Of a stretch of 7,398 nucleotides of DNA, positions 1-5,675 are shown piece by piece. The position numbers were made by a program, and so were the translations under genes. This DNA is from Oxalobacteraceae bacterium (GTDB lineage Bacteria > Pseudomonadota > Gammaproteobacteria > Burkholderiales > Burkholderiaceae_D). Positions within the stretch are counted from its first letter, which is position 1. Every line of letters begins with the position of its first letter. The notes beneath the pieces were generated by a model. That model had not been told where the DNA came from, made no database searches, and saw nothing but the letters and a program-made list of their open reading frames with translations. The DNA is taken from assembly GCA_947453015.1 (NCBI GenBank), contig CANGFL010000060.1:1-7398 (forward strand), read 5' to 3'.

Positions 1-41
1 CGCGGTTTAGCATCACAGTCGCCACATTGCCTTGCGCGAAA

Positions 42-56
42 GTACTTGTCAAATAT
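42..56. promoter_or_regulatory. Degenerate second LysR-type operator (GTAC-N7-ATAT)
   Basis: GTAC and ATAT tetrads are separated by seven bases, giving a T-N11-A core (T43, A55). It departs from the ATAC-N7-GTAT dyad only at the first base of each half. Its centre (49) lies 33 bp, about three helical turns, from the centre of the perfect dyad at 75-89, the same-face arrangement expected for paired LysR tetramer contacts. The match is short and AT-rich, so chance is possible. Confidence 0.35.
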
Positions 57-74
57 ATGATTTAGGAGCTATTG

Positions 75-89
75 ATACTTTTAACGTAT
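75..89. promoter_or_regulatory. LysR-type operator, BenM/CatM-like ATAC-N7-GTAT
   Basis: A perfect interrupted dyad, ATAC-TTTTAAC-GTAT, ends 16 bases before the start codon of the LysR regulator gene. It contains the T-N11-A core typical of LysR-type regulators and matches the ATAC-N7-GTAT form known for BenM and CatM of Acinetobacter. Because it sits right before the regulator's own gene it is probably its autoregulatory site, and it could also serve a divergent gene off the left edge. Assignment to this particular regulator is inference. Confidence 0.55.
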
Positions 90-105
90 TACAGAGCTTG
101 TCATA

Positions 106-1008
106 ATGACTACCGAATTACGTCAGCTGAGATATTTTGTGGCCGTCGCCGAAGAAATGCATTTCGGCCGCGCGGCCGATCGTTTGCATATGACTCAGCC
201 TCCGTTATCGCAAGCCATACAGACCCTTGAGTCGCAACTTGGGACAGCGTTGTTCGACCGCACTCGACGTACCGTGGCATTAACGGCGGCTGGGCGGGCG
301 TTACTTCCCGAAGCTCGTCGCCTTTTGCAACAAGCCAGCGGACTAAAAACGCTAGCCATGCGTGCAGCGGCTGGCGAATCCGGGCAACTCGCGATCGCTT
401 TCGTCTCTAGCGCTGATTACAGCGTGCTTCCGAGTTCATTGCGTGAATTCAGAACGGTGTATCCGTCAGTGCATATTGAACTGCAAGAAGCCACCACCGA
501 TGTTCAACTTAATCTGCTCGCAGAAAATAAACTCGACCTTGGCATTTTGATTCCACCACTCCCCGATAAAATCAAAGTGGAGTTGAGTTATCTGCCTATT
601 TTTTCTGAACCGCTGATGCTGGCGATTACAGAAGGCAGTGCGCTTAGTCGTCACAAAGGAAAAATTCCACTTAAGGCATGTGCAGATCAACCATTGATTA
701 TTTTTCCTCGACGTATTGCACCCGCATTTCATGACATGATTCTTGGCTGCTTTCGTGATGCTGGACTCACACCCCACATCGGTCAAGAAGCTATTCAAAT
801 GCAAACCATTGTTGGTTTGGTGTCAGCGGGTATGGGCATCGCGCTTGTGCCACAATCCGTCTCTAATTTAAAACGCCCTGGTGTTGAATATCGCGCTTTC
901 AAAGAAGCGAGTCCGCGTATAGAAATTGGATTAGCCTGGCGTAGCGATAATGATTCACCCGTACTGACTGCGTTTATCAATCTCATGCGAAAGACTCACG
1001 GATGCTGA
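106..1008 (+). CDS. LysR-family transcriptional regulator, BenM/CatM-like
   Basis: This 300-residue protein has the length and layout of a LysR-type regulator. An N-terminal winged helix-turn-helix spans about residues 5-65 ([10 protein letters not shown], then [20 protein letters not shown], then LFDRTRR and LTAAG), followed by a linker helix. A periplasmic-binding-protein-like effector domain covers about 92-295 and includes [13 protein letters not shown] near its end, a stretch shared with BenM/CatM/HcaR-type aromatic-pathway regulators. It should bind DNA in the cytoplasm as a tetramer and respond to a small, probably acidic, ligand that cannot be named from the sequence. The ATG at 106 gives the canonical N-terminus; only a weak AGAG lies upstream. 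A BenM/CatM-type dyad at 75-89 suggests autoregulation. The 3' end overlaps lgt by 7 bases, so the gene looks cotranscribed with lgt and matB. Confidence 0.93.
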   Translation: MTTELRQLRYFVAVAEEMHFGRAADRLHMTQPPLSQAIQTLESQLGTALFDRTRRTVALTAAGRALLPEARRLLQQASGLKTLAMRAAAGESGQLAIAFVSSADYSVLPSSLREFRTVYPSVHIELQEATTDVQLNLLAENKLDLGILIPPLPDKIKVELSYLPIFSEPLMLAITEGSALSRHKGKIPLKACADQPLIIFPRRIAPAFHDMILGCFRDAGLTPHIGQEAIQMQTIVGLVSAGMGIALVPQSVSNLKRPGVEYRAFKEASPRIEIGLAWRSDNDSPVLTAFINLMRKTHGC

Positions 1009-1811
1009 TTCACCCTCTCCCAGATCCTATTGCCATTGCCATCGGCCCTCTGGCGGTGCGTTGGTACGGCATCATGTACGTCATCGCCTTTGTTTTATTT
1101 ATCGCTTTAGGTCGGTTGCGAATTAAACAGCCGCACATGGCCAGCGCCGGTTGGACCAACACTGATTTAGACGACATGCTCACTTATGGGGTGTTGGGTG
1201 TAATCATTGGCGGACGATTGGGCGAGGTACTGTTTTATCACCCTGCTTACTATCTTGATCATCCTAAAGAAATACTCGCCGTGTGGAATGGCGGCATGTC
1301 ATTTCACGGTGGGTTTTTAGGTGTGCTGTTTGCCATGGGCGTCTGGGCTAAATTTCACGGACGACGCCTGATGGAAGTGATGGATTTAATTGCACCCCTT
1401 GTACCTCTCGGCTATGCCGCTGGCCGCATTGGTAATTTTATTAATGCTGAATTACCCGGCCGTGTTGTAGAAAGTAATTTACCGTGGGCGATGATATGGC
1501 CGAATGTTGATAGCTTGCCGCGCCATCCATCACCTATCTATCAAGCGCTGGTCGATGGTGTGTTGTTATTTATTGTGCTGTGGTTTTATTCGCGCAAACC
1601 GCGCCCCTATAAGGCGGTGAGTGGCGTGTTTGCAGCAGGCTATGGCTGCGCGCGTTTCTTTACCGAGTATTTCCGTGAACCCGACTATGAAGTCATGCTA
1701 GGCCCGTGGGTTATTTCAGCGGGTCAGATGCTGTCACTACCGATGATTGTTTTGGGTGGTGTGTTACTACTGATCGCTTATAAAAAAAATTCTAATACCT
1801 CGCACTCATGA
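1002..1811 (+). CDS. lgt: Phosphatidylglycerol-prolipoprotein diacylglyceryl transferase
   Basis: Lgt transfers the diacylglyceryl group of phosphatidylglycerol to the lipobox cysteine of prolipoproteins, the first step of lipoprotein maturation in the inner membrane. The 269-residue product is slightly shorter than the E. coli enzyme (291). The family signature [14 protein letters not shown] is at 141-154. Residues matching the essential ones of E. coli Lgt are seen: H102 in FHGG (E. coli H103), R142 and N145 (R143, N146), and R225 in FREPD (R239). Other hallmarks are VRWYGIMY near 19-26, [10 protein letters not shown] at 70-79 and RHPSPIYQ at 174-181. Several hydrophobic segments (about 22-38, 61-79, 100-116, 183-197, 236-260) fit the known multi-pass topology. 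The ATG at 1002 lies inside the end of the LysR gene, and the stop overlaps the matB start as ATGA, so translation is probably coupled on both sides. No strong Shine-Dalgarno is visible. Confidence 0.97.
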   Translation: MLIHPLPDPIAIAIGPLAVRWYGIMYVIAFVLFIALGRLRIKQPHMASAGWTNTDLDDMLTYGVLGVIIGGRLGEVLFYHPAYYLDHPKEILAVWNGGMSFHGGFLGVLFAMGVWAKFHGRRLMEVMDLIAPLVPLGYAAGRIGNFINAELPGRVVESNLPWAMIWPNVDSLPRHPSPIYQALVDGVLLFIVLWFYSRKPRPYKAVSGVFAAGYGCARFFTEYFREPDYEVMLGPWVISAGQMLSLPMIVLGGVLLLIAYKKNSNTSHS

Positions 1812-3328
1812 ACGCTAATCTTTACACCCTGTTTCGTTCGCGCTTTCCGCGCGACTTGGATGACTGCTGGATAGAGACAGCCGATGCGCAGTATTACAGC
1901 TGGCGCGATCTGGAACGTGGTAGCGCAAAAATAGCTAACTTGCTGGCGAGTTTACATTTGCCTGCGGGTTCACGAATTGCAGCGCACGTCGAAAAATCTC
2001 CCGAAGCGTTAATGCTGTATCTGGCGACTGTGCGCGCAGGCTTTGTGTACTTGCCACTCAACACAGCCTATCGCGCTGCTGAGATGAGTTATTTCATCGA
2101 AGATGCTGCGCCAGCAGTAGTTGTGTGTTCGCCTGAAAATTTTGGCTGGGTTTCGCAAATCGCCTTTAAGAACGATACAGGCCATGTGTTCACATTAGAT
2201 GAACCACGCAATGGCCGTAACAGCGGCAGCCTACTTTCACGCGCCGCCCACTTAAGTGATGACTTCACTACTGTGCATCGTGATGACACTGATCTTGCGG
2301 CTATTTTGTATACCTCAGGCACGACCGGTCGCAGTAAAGGTGCGATGCTCAGTCACGGTAATTTAGCTGCCAACATCAAAGTGCTACATGAAGCCTGGCG
2401 CTGGCAAGCGGGTGATGTGCTACTGCACGCGCTGCCGTTATTTCATATTCATGGATTATTCGTCGCGGCACACGGCGCACTCATGAATGGCAGCAAAATG
2501 ATTTTTTTATCGAAATTTGATAGCGCTGCCGTCATTCATCATCTGCCTCGCAGTACGATTTTTATGGGTGTACCTACCTATTATGTGCGTTTACTTAGCG
2601 ACCCACAGTTTGATCGTTCTACCTGCGAAAAAATTCGCTTGTTTGTGTCAGGCTCTGCACCTTTGTTGACCGAGACATTTGACGATTTCAAACAACGTAC
2701 TGGACACACCATACTCGAACGCTATGGCATGAGCGAAACCGGCATGCTGACCTCGAATCCTTACGAAGGTAATCGCAAAGCAGGTACTGTTGGACCCGCT
2801 CTACCCGGTGTTAGTGTGCGTATCGTAACTACGCAAGGCACACCCTGTGCAATCGATGAGATAGGCGACATTCAAGTAAAAGGACCTAATGTTTTTCAAG
2901 GCTATTGGCAAATGCCTGAAAAGACGGCGGAAGAATTCACTAGCGATAGGTATTTCAAAACCGGCGATGTGGGTCGCATGGATAACGAGGGCTATATTTC
3001 CATCGTCGGCCGTAGCAAAGATTTGATTATCTCGGGTGGTTATAACGTCTACCCCAAAGAAATCGAATCGGTGATCGATGAATTACCGGGCGTGCTCGAA
3101 TCGGCTGTGATTGGTATTGCTCATCCAGACTTTGGGGAAGCTGTTACTGCGGTGATCGTGCCGCGCGATGGATGCCAGCTTTCAGAAGCCGACATCATCG
3201 CCACACTTAAAGAAAAAATAGCTAACTTCAAAGTACCCAAACGCGTGTACGTGGTTGAGGAATTACCTCGCAACACGATGGGCAAGGTTCAGAAAAATCT
3301 CTTGCGAGAAAAATTCAGCGCTGGCTGA
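1808..3328 (+). CDS. matB: Malonyl-CoA synthetase (AMP-forming acyl-CoA ligase)
   Basis: This 506-residue protein is a complete ANL-superfamily acyl-CoA synthetase. It forms an acyl-AMP from ATP and the acid, then the CoA thioester. The ATP-binding P-loop [11 protein letters not shown] is at 168-178, ERYGMSET at 304-311, the hinge region TGD...[16 protein letters not shown] at 385-416, and the catalytic lysine in PRNTMGK is K493. Specific resemblance to Rhodopseudomonas palustris MatB as I remember it (start [14 protein letters not shown] at 80-88, HALP-HGLFVA around 207-220, TSNPYEGNR at 315-323, [11 protein letters not shown] at 487-497) supports malonate as substrate, although methylmalonate or another short diacid is possible. 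The start ATG overlaps the lgt stop by 4 bases, which implies coupling. No malonyl-CoA decarboxylase or dicarboxylate carrier is visible, so the role may be to supply malonyl-CoA or to detoxify malonate. The gene converges on the TauE/SafE gene with one base between stop codons. Confidence 0.88.
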   Translation: MNANLYTLFRSRFPRDLDDCWIETADAQYYSWRDLERGSAKIANLLASLHLPAGSRIAAHVEKSPEALMLYLATVRAGFVYLPLNTAYRAAEMSYFIEDAAPAVVVCSPENFGWVSQIAFKNDTGHVFTLDEPRNGRNSGSLLSRAAHLSDDFTTVHRDDTDLAAILYTSGTTGRSKGAMLSHGNLAANIKVLHEAWRWQAGDVLLHALPLFHIHGLFVAAHGALMNGSKMIFLSKFDSAAVIHHLPRSTIFMGVPTYYVRLLSDPQFDRSTCEKIRLFVSGSAPLLTETFDDFKQRTGHTILERYGMSETGMLTSNPYEGNRKAGTVGPALPGVSVRIVTTQGTPCAIDEIGDIQVKGPNVFQGYWQMPEKTAEEFTSDRYFKTGDVGRMDNEGYISIVGRSKDLIISGGYNVYPKEIESVIDELPGVLESAVIGIAHPDFGEAVTAVIVPRDGCQLSEADIIATLKEKIANFKVPKRVYVVEELPRNTMGKVQKNLLREKFSAG

Positions 3329-3329
3329 T

Positions 3330-4133
3330 TTATCTGAATGCTTTGTACAGCATGTACGCTGCCAACACATACAAGACAATCGCAAATACTTTTTTGAGAC
3401 TCTTGACCGGAAGTGCATGGGCTGTTTTCGCGCCATACGGTGCGGTGAAAACGCTGGCGGCAGAAATCACTAACAAGGCGGGCAAATAAATAAAACCTAA
3501 CGAACCTGGCGGTAAGCCAGGCTCATGCATCCCGAAATAAATATTCGACAGTGTTCCAGCTAACGCAATCGGAAAACCTAGTGCCGCACTGGTTGCCACA
3601 GCATTGTGAATTTTCACGTTACACCAGGTCATAAACGGCACGGAGATAAATCCTCCACCTGCACCGACCAAGCCAGACAGCACACCAATAATCGTACCAG
3701 CGCCAAACATGCCCGGCGCTTGAGGAAGTTCACGCGATGCCGAAGGCTTTTTATCCATAAGCATTTGCGTCGCAGAAAATCCCACGAAGATCGCAAAGAA
3801 CAAAGCCAATCCAAATGAATTTAGCTTAGTACCTATCCACGGGCCTATCCACGAACCAATCAAAATCCCCGGTGCCAACACTTTTACAACCGGCCACAGC
3901 ACCGCACCTCGTTTGTGATGCGCACGCACAGATGAAAGGGAAGTGAACATAATGGTCGACAGTGATGTCGCAATCGCCATGTGCACAATTAATTCACGCG
4001 GAAAATCACGCGCTGTTAACAGCATCGTAATGAATGGCACCATGAGCATGCCGCCACCTATACCTAACAAACCCGCTGCGAATCCTGTGAAGGTACCCAA
4101 CAGAAGAAACAAAAGAATCAAGCTAATATCCAT
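3330..4133 (-). CDS. TauE/SafE-family membrane permease
   Basis: The 267-residue protein is very hydrophobic, with about seven or eight transmembrane segments, and shows the internal duplication of the TauE/SafE (DUF81) family. GLLGIGGGMLMVPF at 21-34 recurs as GLVGAGGGFISVPF at 154-167, and each is followed by a similar segment (HMAIATSL at 51-58, NAVATSAA at 177-184). Family members move sulfite, sulfoacetate or other organosulfur and organic anions across the inner membrane; the substrate here is unknown. It starts 9 bases after the EVE gene stop and has no evident Shine-Dalgarno (GTCCCGA before ATG), so it probably depends on the EVE transcript. Its stop codon is one base from that of convergent matB. 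A link to malonate or other acid transport through that neighbour is only speculation, because the two genes lie on opposite strands. Confidence 0.9.
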   Translation of the reverse strand: MDISLILLFLLLGTFTGFAAGLLGIGGGMLMVPFITMLLTARDFPRELIVHMAIATSLSTIMFTSLSSVRAHHKRGAVLWPVVKVLAPGILIGSWIGPWIGTKLNSFGLALFFAIFVGFSATQMLMDKKPSASRELPQAPGMFGAGTIIGVLSGLVGAGGGFISVPFMTWCNVKIHNAVATSAALGFPIALAGTLSNIYFGMHEPGLPPGSLGFIYLPALLVISAASVFTAPYGAKTAHALPVKSLKKVFAIVLYVLAAYMLYKAFR

Positions 4134-4142
4134 TCGGGACTT

Positions 4143-4616
4143 TCAATGAGTTTTTTTTGGAATAAGTTTTTGTACAATGAATTTCCATTCGGCGGTCGTC
4201 ACAGGTGTAATCGACAGTCGATTACCTCGACGCAAAATGATCATGTCAGATAATTCGGGATGCTCGCGTAGCTCAGGCAAACCAACGAGTCGAGTTTTTG
4301 CTTTTGCCTGAACGTCGACCAATAACCAGCGTGGATTTTCTGGTGTGGATTTCGGATCGTAATACGGACTCTTACGATCAAACTGGGTGGGGTCGGGATA
4401 ACTAGTGCTGTGCACTTCTGCTAAACCCGCAATACCAGGCTCAGCACAACTGGAATGGTAGAACAGCACGCCATCACCTACACGCATTTCATCACGCATA
4501 AAATTACGCGCCTGATAATTGCGCACTCCCGTCCACGGAACACTGCCCGCCTTTGCAGCGAGCGCATCATCGATGCTGGTCTCGTCGGGCTCAGATTTCA
4601 TCAGCCAGTAACGCAT
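4143..4616 (-). CDS. EVE-domain protein (thymocyte nuclear protein 1-like)
   Basis: A single EVE domain makes up nearly all of this 157-residue protein. Typical stretches are the N-terminal YWLMKSEPDE (3-12), WTGVRNYQARNFMRDEM (28-44), GVLFYHSSC (49-57), GIAGLAEV (61-68) and YYDPKS (85-90). EVE domains belong to the PUA-like fold and are thought to recognise modified bases in nucleic acids; the bacterial single-domain members have no settled role. The reading frame continues upstream to 4676, but that part runs through the 6S terminator, and family members begin just before YWLMKSEP, so the ATG at 4616 is chosen. No Shine-Dalgarno precedes it (only an A-rich CAATAAAAACA). It is followed after 9 bases by the TauE/SafE gene, giving a two-gene unit downstream of 6S RNA, the place often held by a 5-formyltetrahydrofolate cyclo-ligase gene in enterobacteria. 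Confidence 0.92.
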   Translation of the reverse strand: MRYWLMKSEPDETSIDDALAAKAGSVPWTGVRNYQARNFMRDEMRVGDGVLFYHSSCAEPGIAGLAEVHSTSYPDPTQFDRKSPYYDPKSTPENPRWLLVDVQAKAKTRLVGLPELREHPELSDMIILRRGNRLSITPVTTAEWKFIVQKLIPKKTH

Positions 4617-4649
4617 TGTTTTTATTGTGATGGAGCGCTCACGCCCAAT

Positions 4650-4681
4650 AAAAAAGCGGCTGCATGTGTGATGCAACCGCT
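4650..4681 (-). terminator. Intrinsic terminator after 6S RNA
   Basis: On the minus strand AGCGGTTGCA (4681-4672) pairs with TGCAGCCGCT (4664-4655) in a 10-bp stem with one G-U pair and a 7-base loop, followed at once by a run of T (4655-4650, then ATT). This is a textbook Rho-independent terminator. It lies just past the 6S RNA 3' end and 34 bases before the EVE start codon, separating the small RNA from the EVE-TauE genes unless readthrough occurs. Confidence 0.9.
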
Positions 4682-4688
4682 AGAAATA

Positions 4689-4864
4689 AAATTCCCGCCT
4701 GTGCCGCTGTGCCGGCATCCTGAACCTATTCGGTTCAAGGCGGCCACAGTAGTTCAATATTGGGATCGTCGGACTAGCGACGTTCACGCCTACTAAACGA
4801 ATCCCGCAGCCAGTGCGCGTGAATGGTTCAAGGAATATATGGCAATCGCGAACACGGCAGGAGT
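4689..4864 (-). ncRNA. ssrS: 6S RNA
   Basis: 6S RNA binds sigma-70 RNA polymerase by mimicking an open promoter and represses transcription in stationary phase. On the minus strand about 176 bases fold as the family does. The closing stem pairs CCTGCC (4861-4856) with GGCGGG (4699-4694), then GTG with CAC, CGC with GCG and GCC with GGC. A large central bubble begins with ATATATTCC, close to the GAUAUUUC of E. coli. An apical hairpin closes with GGGAT/ATCCC plus CGT/ACG and ends in GGCG-TGAA-CGTC. The 3' side of the bubble holds CCTTGAACC-GAATA-GGTTCAGG (4740-4719), matching the E. coli CCUUGAACC hairpin, and TGTTCGC in the 5' arm is also shared with E. coli. Location directly downstream of zapA is the conserved context. 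Exact ends are estimates; a promoter and a terminator flank it. Confidence 0.9.
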
Positions 4865-4868
4865 ACTT

Positions 4869-4896
4869 AGTCTACCTTAAACCAAGCGGCTGTCAA
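4869..4896 (-). promoter_or_regulatory. Sigma-70 promoter of 6S RNA
   Basis: The minus strand shows a perfect -35 TTGACA (4896-4891), a 16-base spacer and a -10 TAGACT (4874-4869, four of six consensus bases). Start of transcription is expected near 4864-4861, exactly where the closing stem of the 6S RNA begins, which supports both calls. It lies between the zapA stop and the RNA, so 6S can be made independently of the zap mRNA. Confidence 0.8.
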
Positions 4897-4944
4897 AGAT
4901 TTTCGCAGTGTGATTACACAAACTCTGCGCGATTCTTGATGCGA

Positions 4945-5256
4945 TCAAAAAAGTTTTTCTTGCGGTGCGAGTGCGCTATCGAGCAAGGTATTCATCGTCG
5001 TAATTTTCTCACGCACTTCCGATAAACTCATAGCTGCAAATGGACCTGTTGAATTGCGGGTTGCCAGAAAATCTGCAGCAATACCGAGCGCCGCCATCAC
5101 AGCAATTCTATCGGTACCTTTAACTTTACCCGTGTCGCGAATCGAATTCATGCGTTCATCAAGGTAAGCGACCGCTTGCTTCAATGCGAGTTCCTCACCT
5201 TCTTTGCACGCCAGCCGATAGGCTTGGCCCATGATGGTCACGTCGAGAGTGGTCAT
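4945..5256 (-). CDS. zapA: Cell division protein ZapA
   Basis: ZapA binds FtsZ and cross-links its filaments to stabilise the Z-ring at mid-cell. The 103-residue product has the family's length (about 100-110) and layout: an N-terminal globular part beginning VTIMGQAYRLACKEGEE (6-22), a conserved helix LKQAVAYLDERMNSIRD (25-41), the central helix DRIAVMAALGIAADFL (49-64), and a C-terminal coiled-coil helix that mediates dimer and tetramer formation. The start ATG at 5256 overlaps the TGA of the upstream zapB-like gene as ATGA and has the best ribosome binding site in the window, AGGAGA five bases upstream. 6S RNA follows downstream on the same strand, the usual zapA-ssrS order. A weak hairpin (TTGAT-CGC-ATCAA) lies at the stop codon without a T run, so it is not a convincing terminator. 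Confidence 0.95.
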   Translation of the reverse strand: MTTLDVTIMGQAYRLACKEGEELALKQAVAYLDERMNSIRDTGKVKGTDRIAVMAALGIAADFLATRNSTGPFAAMSLSEVREKITTMNTLLDSALAPQEKLF

Positions 5257-5465
5257 GCAGTCTCCTGGTCGCTCGGTGAGGGCATAGTATCGATCAGCGC
5301 AGACACGCGGTCGTGCGCTTCTTTCATACGAGAAGAAAGCTGGGCGTTTTCATCGGTCAGTGTTGTCACTTCATGGCGCAGCTCCGCGTTTTCGCGGCGC
5401 AAAGCGATCATTAGTTCGGCCAACTGACTGACCTTGTCCAGCAAAGAAGAAAAATCGGAAACCAT
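5253..5465 (-). CDS. Short coiled-coil ZapB-like protein (TIGR02449-like)
   Basis: This 70-residue protein is almost entirely a coiled coil: LLDKVSQLAELMIALRRENAEL, then VTTLTDENAQLSSRMKEAHDRVSALIDTM, with leucines and other hydrophobics in heptad spacing and the REN/DEN-xxL pattern of the TIGR02449 family found just upstream of zapA in many proteobacteria. These are thought to be ZapB-like partners in the Z-ring apparatus, linking ZapA to the division site; that function is inferred from fold and position. The ATG at 5465 is preferred. A TTG at 5501 would add 12 residues (TEINPPDYSCG), but it sits inside the promoter -35 element. The gene overlaps zapA by 4 bases (ATGA), so the two are coupled. 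No Shine-Dalgarno precedes the ATG, consistent with a leaderless message. Confidence 0.82.
   Translation of the reverse strand: MVSDFSSLLDKVSQLAELMIALRRENAELRHEVTTLTDENAQLSSRMKEAHDRVSALIDTMPSPSDQETA
5261..5266 (-). promoter_or_regulatory. Ribosome binding site of zapA
   Basis: AGGAGA on the minus strand lies inside the end of the zapB-like gene, with CTGC between it and the zapA ATG. It is the only strong Shine-Dalgarno I see in this window, and it lets zapA be translated well even if the upstream gene is read poorly. Confidence 0.75.
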
Positions 5466-5471
5466 CCCGCA

Positions 5472-5501
5472 ACTATAGTCGGGTGGGTTAATTTCCGTCA
5501 A
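5472..5501 (-). promoter_or_regulatory. Sigma-70 promoter of the zapB-like/zapA operon
   Basis: The minus strand carries -35 TTGACG (5501-5496), an 18-base spacer and -10 TATAGT (5477-5472), five of six consensus bases in each box. Six bases, TGCGGG, separate the -10 from the ATG at 5465, so the expected +1 falls on or within a few bases of the start codon. Confidence 0.7.
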
Positions 5502-5660
5502 TACATTCAGGGACTTGTCATACTTTCTTGAGATTTTAGCTGAGTGATGATGCGAAATTCGAAAGAATCAGCGAGTCAATCTACTGCCAATCCTCATTGG
5601 ATTCGACAAAACCTTGACGCTTTAGCTAAATTTACGCACTTTTGAGTTCACCGACCTAGA

Positions 5661-5675
5661 TAGCTTGTCAAGCTA
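5661..5675. repeat. Perfect palindrome over the helicase-nuclease stop codon
   Basis: TAGCTTG-T-CAAGCTA is a 7-bp perfect inverted repeat around one central base. Its last three bases on the + strand are the TAG stop of the minus-strand gene. No T run follows on either strand, so it is not a standard intrinsic terminator. As RNA it could form a short 3'-end hairpin (about 6 bp); as DNA it could be a protein site. Function unknown. Confidence 0.4.

Noticed and set aside
1..60. + strand open frame of 19 codons ending TGA at 58-60 as the end of an upstream gene
   Set aside because: Too short to judge, with no recognisable residues; it would also run through the degenerate operator.
1927..3228. 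AAAAATAGCTAACTT repeated at 1927-1941 and 3214-3228 inside matB
   Set aside because: Both copies encode the same short peptide, KIAN followed by L or F, in unrelated parts of the protein; most likely coincidence of codon choice.
3339..3356. Small inverted repeats (ATGCT/AGCAT, GTAC/GTAC) after matB as a terminator
   Set aside because: Short stems, no T tract, and they lie inside the convergent coding sequence.
3628..3818. Minus- and plus-strand ORFs of 61-70 codons inside the TauE/SafE gene
   Set aside because: Out-of-frame shadows of a clearly coding membrane protein gene, rich in Arg/His/Cys with no domain.
4617..4676. N-terminal 20-residue extension of the EVE protein starting at 4676
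   Set aside because: It runs through the 6S terminator stem, and family members begin just before YWLMKSEP; the ATG at 4616 fits better.
4931..4951. Hairpin TTGAT-GCG-ATCAA with nearby A run at the zapA stop as a terminator
   Set aside because: The stem is only 5 bp and AT-rich, and no T run follows it on the minus strand.
4455..5025. Two + strand ORFs (113 and 70 codons) across the 6S region
   Set aside because: They are antisense to the EVE gene, 6S RNA and zapA, and have no recognisable protein features.
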